In this document: positions 61,601 through 64,000 of the stretch, one piece after another
Layout: every line of letters starts with the position of its first letter
Position numbering within the stretch: position 1 is the stretch's first letter
Assembly: GCA_032718565.1 (NCBI GenBank)
Contig: JAVGVS010000019.1
Coordinates: 1,057,146-1,121,145 of the forward strand
Direction of reading: 5' to 3'
Origin: Distichodus sexfasciatus
Taxonomy: Eukaryota > Chordata > Actinopteri > Characiformes > Distichodontidae
DNA: 64,000 nt
Translations under genes and position numbers: made by a program
Notes under the pieces: generated by a model
Database searches by the model: none
What the model was told of the DNA's origin: nothing
Seen by the model: only the letters and a program-made list of their open reading frames with translations

Positions 61601-63753
61601 TTTTTAAAACAAGTCCTATGACTGCTAAGCGCCTTAAGCGGAAAAAAGGGGGTTTTTTTGCCGCAGTGCTCAGAGCGCTTTAAGTAGAAAATTATTTGTT
61701 TAATATTTGTTTGATTATTTTAACTTGTTCATTCAGTCTGTATAAGAATCCAAAACACAACAATATGACAATATATCGATAATTATCGAACGATCAATAT
61801 GCCAAAAAATATCGTGGATAATATTTTTTTGTCTATACGCCTAGCCTACACACATCGGATTACTTATTTTTGATCTTAAGCGGTGAAATTTTTTTCTTGC
61901 CATTTTTAGATACGATTTTTAGGTTAAGATTTAAGATTTTATAAAACAAACCTTAATACATTAAAACCCAGACAACATAACAGGATCAAAACGTTGCTGT
62001 CATTTATCAAGCTCTTAATATTTTATATTCATTTTAAGGTTGAATATCAGCAACAACTGCCCAAATTCATACAGAGATGCTACTTTTAAGCAGCATTCGA
62101 GAATTAAAGTAGATCATCTTCATCACTACCATATTTATTAAGAGACCAATATATTTTGCAGTGCTTGTATTTACTGCTTTGTAATTACAAATGTAATTAC
62201 ATTAATTTATATAAATGTCTGCATAAATGTTCTTTTGAGCAAAAGGAGAACTGAATGTGATTTGATAAGACCGTTTAATGTTGGTTAATTTAGTGTTGTC
62301 AGTACATTCGTTGTAGTTTAAAGACACAAAAATTACTGAAAGTTATTACATTGTCACTTTGGCTTTCAGACACTGTTAAACACATCAGCTGTTTCACCAG
62401 ACATGATGCTTTAGCCAAACTTTTGTAAGCAGTGCACATTCAATACATATTTTACAAAGGCAGTGTGCTCATCTTTGCCTCGTAGTGCGTTGTACTTTCA
62501 ACCTATAACAAATTTTAATCAGCAATTCCGTTTGCCAATATACTGAGAGAGGGAAATGAAAGGTTTGTGGCCAGGGCACGTGATAATGGAGCATACTGGG
62601 AGAAAACATCAATAAATGGCTGAATATGGTTTTAAAAAATTTAGTTAAAATTAGTATGATCTTAATCTTTACAATGTGGTAAAAAGTTTGGAGACTTCAG
62701 GGCACTGGGCTCAGACTTAATCCTGGATATTGCATTTGATCGGAGCTAATAGTCGGAACTGAAAAAAGGGGCCTTGAGTGCACAGCTCAGTCTCTGTTTA
62801 AACACATGAACAAGGAACTAAATGGTTTTAAAGGCTCTTGGACCTAAATTCTGACAGACAAAATTTATAACATCCGGACACTTTTCTCCTGTGCCCTATT
62901 GGGTAGTAAAGACTGATAACCTTCTCTTACATGTCCAGATCCTGTTTTTGTTTTTTTTTTTTAACCAGAACAAACCCCGCACCCCCCTCCCCCTCCTAAT
63001 GACCTTTACAGCTTTCGTTCTTTCACACACACACTCACCCCTTCCTCGTCCTCTATAATGTCTTTGCCGATGGAGGCGAGTGTTGTCCATTTACAGTTGT
63101 TTGTCGCTCTGACAGCACATCGTTTATGAGCCTTGAACTTACATACTGAAATAAAAAATACAGCATCACATTAACACACAACACACACACCCTCGTCCAT
63201 AAAATGTTTTCACTGTCTTGTGCACACACACCCACACAGAGATATTCACAAACAGACCTTCACAGGACAGTCCGTGAGAGGTGACCCCACTCAGAGCTTC
63301 TTTGCAGACGTTGCAGTAGGTGGGCCGAGCGTGAGAACATGCATACCAATTATGCATTCCAGAGAAATGGTCCATGCTATATTGGGTAGACTGCAGAAAT
63401 AACACACATCAGACAGTGTATACATTCAAGCATAATGTCACATGGGATCAAAAGTTGAGGTTCCAAAGCTTTAAAAAAAAAAAAAAAACCAACACAGTCA
63501 TTTCTTGATTTGCTAGTTACTCAAAATATTCCAATAAAATTTCCGTTGTGTAGACGTGTTATACTGTGCAACGCACTCTGGTTTGATCATTTCTGCCAGT
63601 TTTAAAGACATCTATAATCTTGATAAATCAGAAACTTCACACACGCACTTCAAAGTGTTCTCTGTTCTGCACACTCTTCAGTGCTGCCATCCAGTCCTCC
63701 ATCTCCTTTCTGTTCTCAGCACACAGAATCAACCTCCGACACGGAGTGATAAT
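46788..63753 (-). CDS. dgkd: Diacylglycerol kinase delta (type II DGK), 5'-partial
   Basis: Twenty-seven coding exons in transcript order: 63649-63753, 63258-63390, 63039-63145, 59836-59961, 59635-59737, 59192-59354, 58963-59071, 58092-58231, 55942-56026, 55698-55792, 55360-55459, 54978-55254, 53379-53531, 52445-52567, 51893-51989, 51701-51811, 51505-51601, 51296-51403, 51037-51150, 50812-50946, 49887-50041, 49270-49381, 49017-49109, 48576-48695, 47222-47339, 46991-47121, 46788-46877. They join in frame to 1,099 residues and a stop. The enzyme phosphorylates diacylglycerol to phosphatidic acid. Order (window residues): PH-domain end ([16 protein letters not shown]), C1a about 45-100 ([17 protein letters not shown]), C1b about 116-170, DAGKc about 200-325 with GGDGSVGWV and [16 protein letters not shown], acidic linker with 13 Glu, DAGKa about 640-780 ([16 protein letters not shown]), SAM about 1030-1090 ending [18 protein letters not shown]. 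That C-terminus favours delta over eta. Start and early PH exons lie right of the window. Confidence 0.95.
47735..48190. mobile_element. hAT-like MITE in a dgkd intron
   Basis: The left part (TTATTGGTCGGGCCAATTATC, GGGGCCGATATTAGG) and right part (ATCGGCCTCGTTAAC, AATATCGGCCCTGAAAAACC) carry inverted GGCCGATA-type motifs. The interior has no transposase frame. Confidence 0.5.
50166..50415. mobile_element. 250-bp foldback MITE with about 105-bp arms
   Basis: The left arm, 50166-50271, begins TGTGACCCGATCTGCCGTAA. The right arm, 50311-50415, ends TTACGGCAGATCGGGTCACA. The arms pair along nearly their whole length with few mismatches, around a loop of about 40 bp. It lies in the dgkd intron between exons 50812-50946 and 49887-50041. 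Confidence 0.92.
50490..50800. mobile_element. Transposon fragment next to a dgkd exon
   Basis: TTTGCTACTTTTTCTCTGTAGC through GAAAAGTAGCTTCCTCAACACTG has the inverse terminus CAGTGTTGAGGAAGCTACTTTTC, found in a common fish element. Its right end lies about 25 bp from the dgkd exon 50812-50946. Confidence 0.5.
52609..53195. repeat. Intragenic duplication in dgkd, copy A (contains a SINE)
   Basis: The segment from CCAACTGGCACTGGACGGCA to AAGACAAATTATTTGTATTTCTGCATTT is closely matched by 58222-58863. Inside are the pairs GTCTTGAAAGCTTGAA / TTCAAGCTTTCAAGAC and AAGGTTCTTGAAG / CTTCAAGAACCTT, which could fold back, and a minus-strand tRNA-derived SINE at about 52880-53055 (GTAGCGTAGCGGTTAGGGAG). 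Confidence 0.85.
53667..53880. repeat. Minisatellite GTACGTTAGCAACTA inside a MITE
   Basis: About seven to eight units of GTGTACGTTAGCAACTAA-type sequence, 18-24 bp long, lie between GGGTGCGTTTCCCGTAAGC and GCTTTTGGGAAACACAACCC. Those flanks form an inverted pair typical of a fish foldback MITE. The array is in a dgkd intron. Confidence 0.8.
54688..54867. mobile_element. 180-bp foldback MITE
   Basis: The left arm CGTTTCGCAATCCCAGTCCTCGCGGAACAC matches, inverted, the right arm GTGTTCCGCGAGGACTGGGATTGGGAAACG, with one or two mismatches over about 30 bp. The interior also shows a weak inverse match (CAGATTCGCGTTTCCTG against CAGGAAATACCGAATCTG). Confidence 0.88.
55653..55684. repeat. (CA)n microsatellite
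   Basis: About 16 CA units end 14 bp from the donor of dgkd exon 55698-55792. Confidence 0.9.
56690..57930 (+). mobile_element. Two LINE 3' tails with a nested MITE
   Basis: 56690-57212 and 57617-57925 both resemble the tail at 38800-39245, including GGTTCTCCACTACTGTTAAAATATCTGCA and GTCGTCTCGTCTCTCTGTATA...ACAAAGTTTACTTTG. The first is cut by the MITE at 57213-57614. Confidence 0.75.
57213..57614. mobile_element. MITE with GGCCTCGTTTACACT ends
   Basis: The left end is GGCCTCGTTTACACTGCAGG and the right end CAGTGTAAACGAGGCC, inverted repeats. The flanks GTTTACTTT and GTAGACTTT may be a diverged target-site duplication. The interior has several ATCCGATT / AATCGGAT motifs in both orientations. 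Confidence 0.8.
58222..58863. repeat. Intragenic duplication in dgkd, copy B (includes an exon edge)
   Basis: This is the partner of 52609-53195. It overlaps the 5' end of dgkd exon 58092-58231 by about 10 bp and includes the splice acceptor (CCGTCCAG on the minus strand) and the upstream intron. It carries about 45 bp around 58380-58430 that copy A lacks. Confidence 0.85.
60620..61850 (+). pseudogene. hAT-like transposon remnant in a dgkd intron
   Basis: The ends carry CACGATATC...CCGATATTG on the left and ATCGATAATTATCG...ATATCGTGGATAATATT on the right. A GC-richer core, 61180-61460, contains an ATG at 61336 reading [19 protein letters not shown] in the style of a hAT transposase N-terminus. 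The frame soon ends and no catalytic domain follows. Confidence 0.5.
61851..63038. other. dgkd intron sequence
   Basis: This AT-rich intron part precedes exon 63039-63145 in plus coordinates. I see no repeat with recognisable ends and no exon. Confidence 0.5.
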
Positions 63754-63754
63754 C

Positions 63755-64000
63755 TGAAGAGAGAGAGAGAGAGAGAGATCGCATGATTGTTCTCAAAATG
63801 ATGTTCCTGTATTTTCAGTTTCTTAAAAATTAAATATGGGTCAATGTGCATATTTTTGGTCAGTTTGCCCAGATAAACTGTTCATTTAAACCGAGAAATA
63901 GTCATTTATAGCGACCAAATGTTTAATAACTACAATGTGAATGGCTGTTGCACTGAATGCATTAATTTGCATATTTTGATAATTATTTTTCTGCCTTTTA
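63755..64000. other. dgkd: dgkd intron at the window edge
   Basis: A (GA)n tract at 63757-63778 forms the polypyrimidine tract of the acceptor of exon 63649-63753 on the minus strand. The rest is AT-rich with no exon seen. Confidence 0.6.

Noticed and set aside
1..64000. CRISPR arrays, operons, prophage, riboswitches, rRNA or tRNA genes
   Set aside because: The window is vertebrate nuclear DNA. The tRNA-like sequences seen are SINE promoters, without a complete cloverleaf, and the short tandem repeats have no CRISPR-like spacing.

Overview
The window is nuclear genomic DNA from a vertebrate, almost certainly a teleost fish. Genes are split into short exons with GT/AG introns. Intergenic and intronic DNA is AT-rich and full of DNA-transposon fragments (hAT-like, Tc1-like, foldback MITEs), tRNA-derived SINEs, non-LTR retrotransposon tails and (CA)n, (AT)n and (ATT)n microsatellites. 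The five protein genes are clearly vertebrate. I cannot name the species. Gene calls rest on reading translated exons against remembered family sequences; no database search was run.

Layout, left to right. 1-11885 is the 3'-most part of a large cadm2 intron, plus strand, with no supported exon. 11886-12252 holds the last two coding exons of cadm2, followed by its 3' UTR. 14.1-22.9 kb is intergenic, with SINEs, a perfect 32-bp inverted repeat and some AT-rich blocks that may be conserved non-coding DNA. 22908-26094 (minus) is a complete bach1-type BTB-bZIP coding sequence in four exons, with a GC-richer probable promoter near 27.3-28.0 kb. 30496-34291 (plus) is a complete 7-exon TCAF-family gene whose exons join in frame to 915 residues. 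36224-42222 (minus) is ilkap, a PP2C phosphatase. 46788 to the right edge (minus) is dgkd, diacylglycerol kinase delta; 27 coding exons join in frame to 1,099 residues, and the 5' end lies beyond the window.

These genes are not an operon-like system. cadm2 is a neuronal adhesion protein. Bach1 is a heme-responsive repressor, TCAF proteins are trafficking factors for the cold channel TRPM8, Ilkap is a phosphatase of integrin-linked kinase signalling, and Dgkd ends diacylglycerol signals. dgkd and ilkap are also both on human 2q37, so that linkage looks ancestral. Bach1 and the TCAF gene are divergent; ilkap and dgkd lie head to tail.

I found no new biological system. The points most worth a second look are: a bach1 product without the usual C-terminal export tail; an intragenic duplication in dgkd that copied a splice acceptor; a 13-glutamate run in dgkd; an unresolved frame at ilkap exon 2; a duplicated ilkap intron-1 segment placed upstream of the gene and broken by transposons; and several well-bounded inverted-repeat elements.
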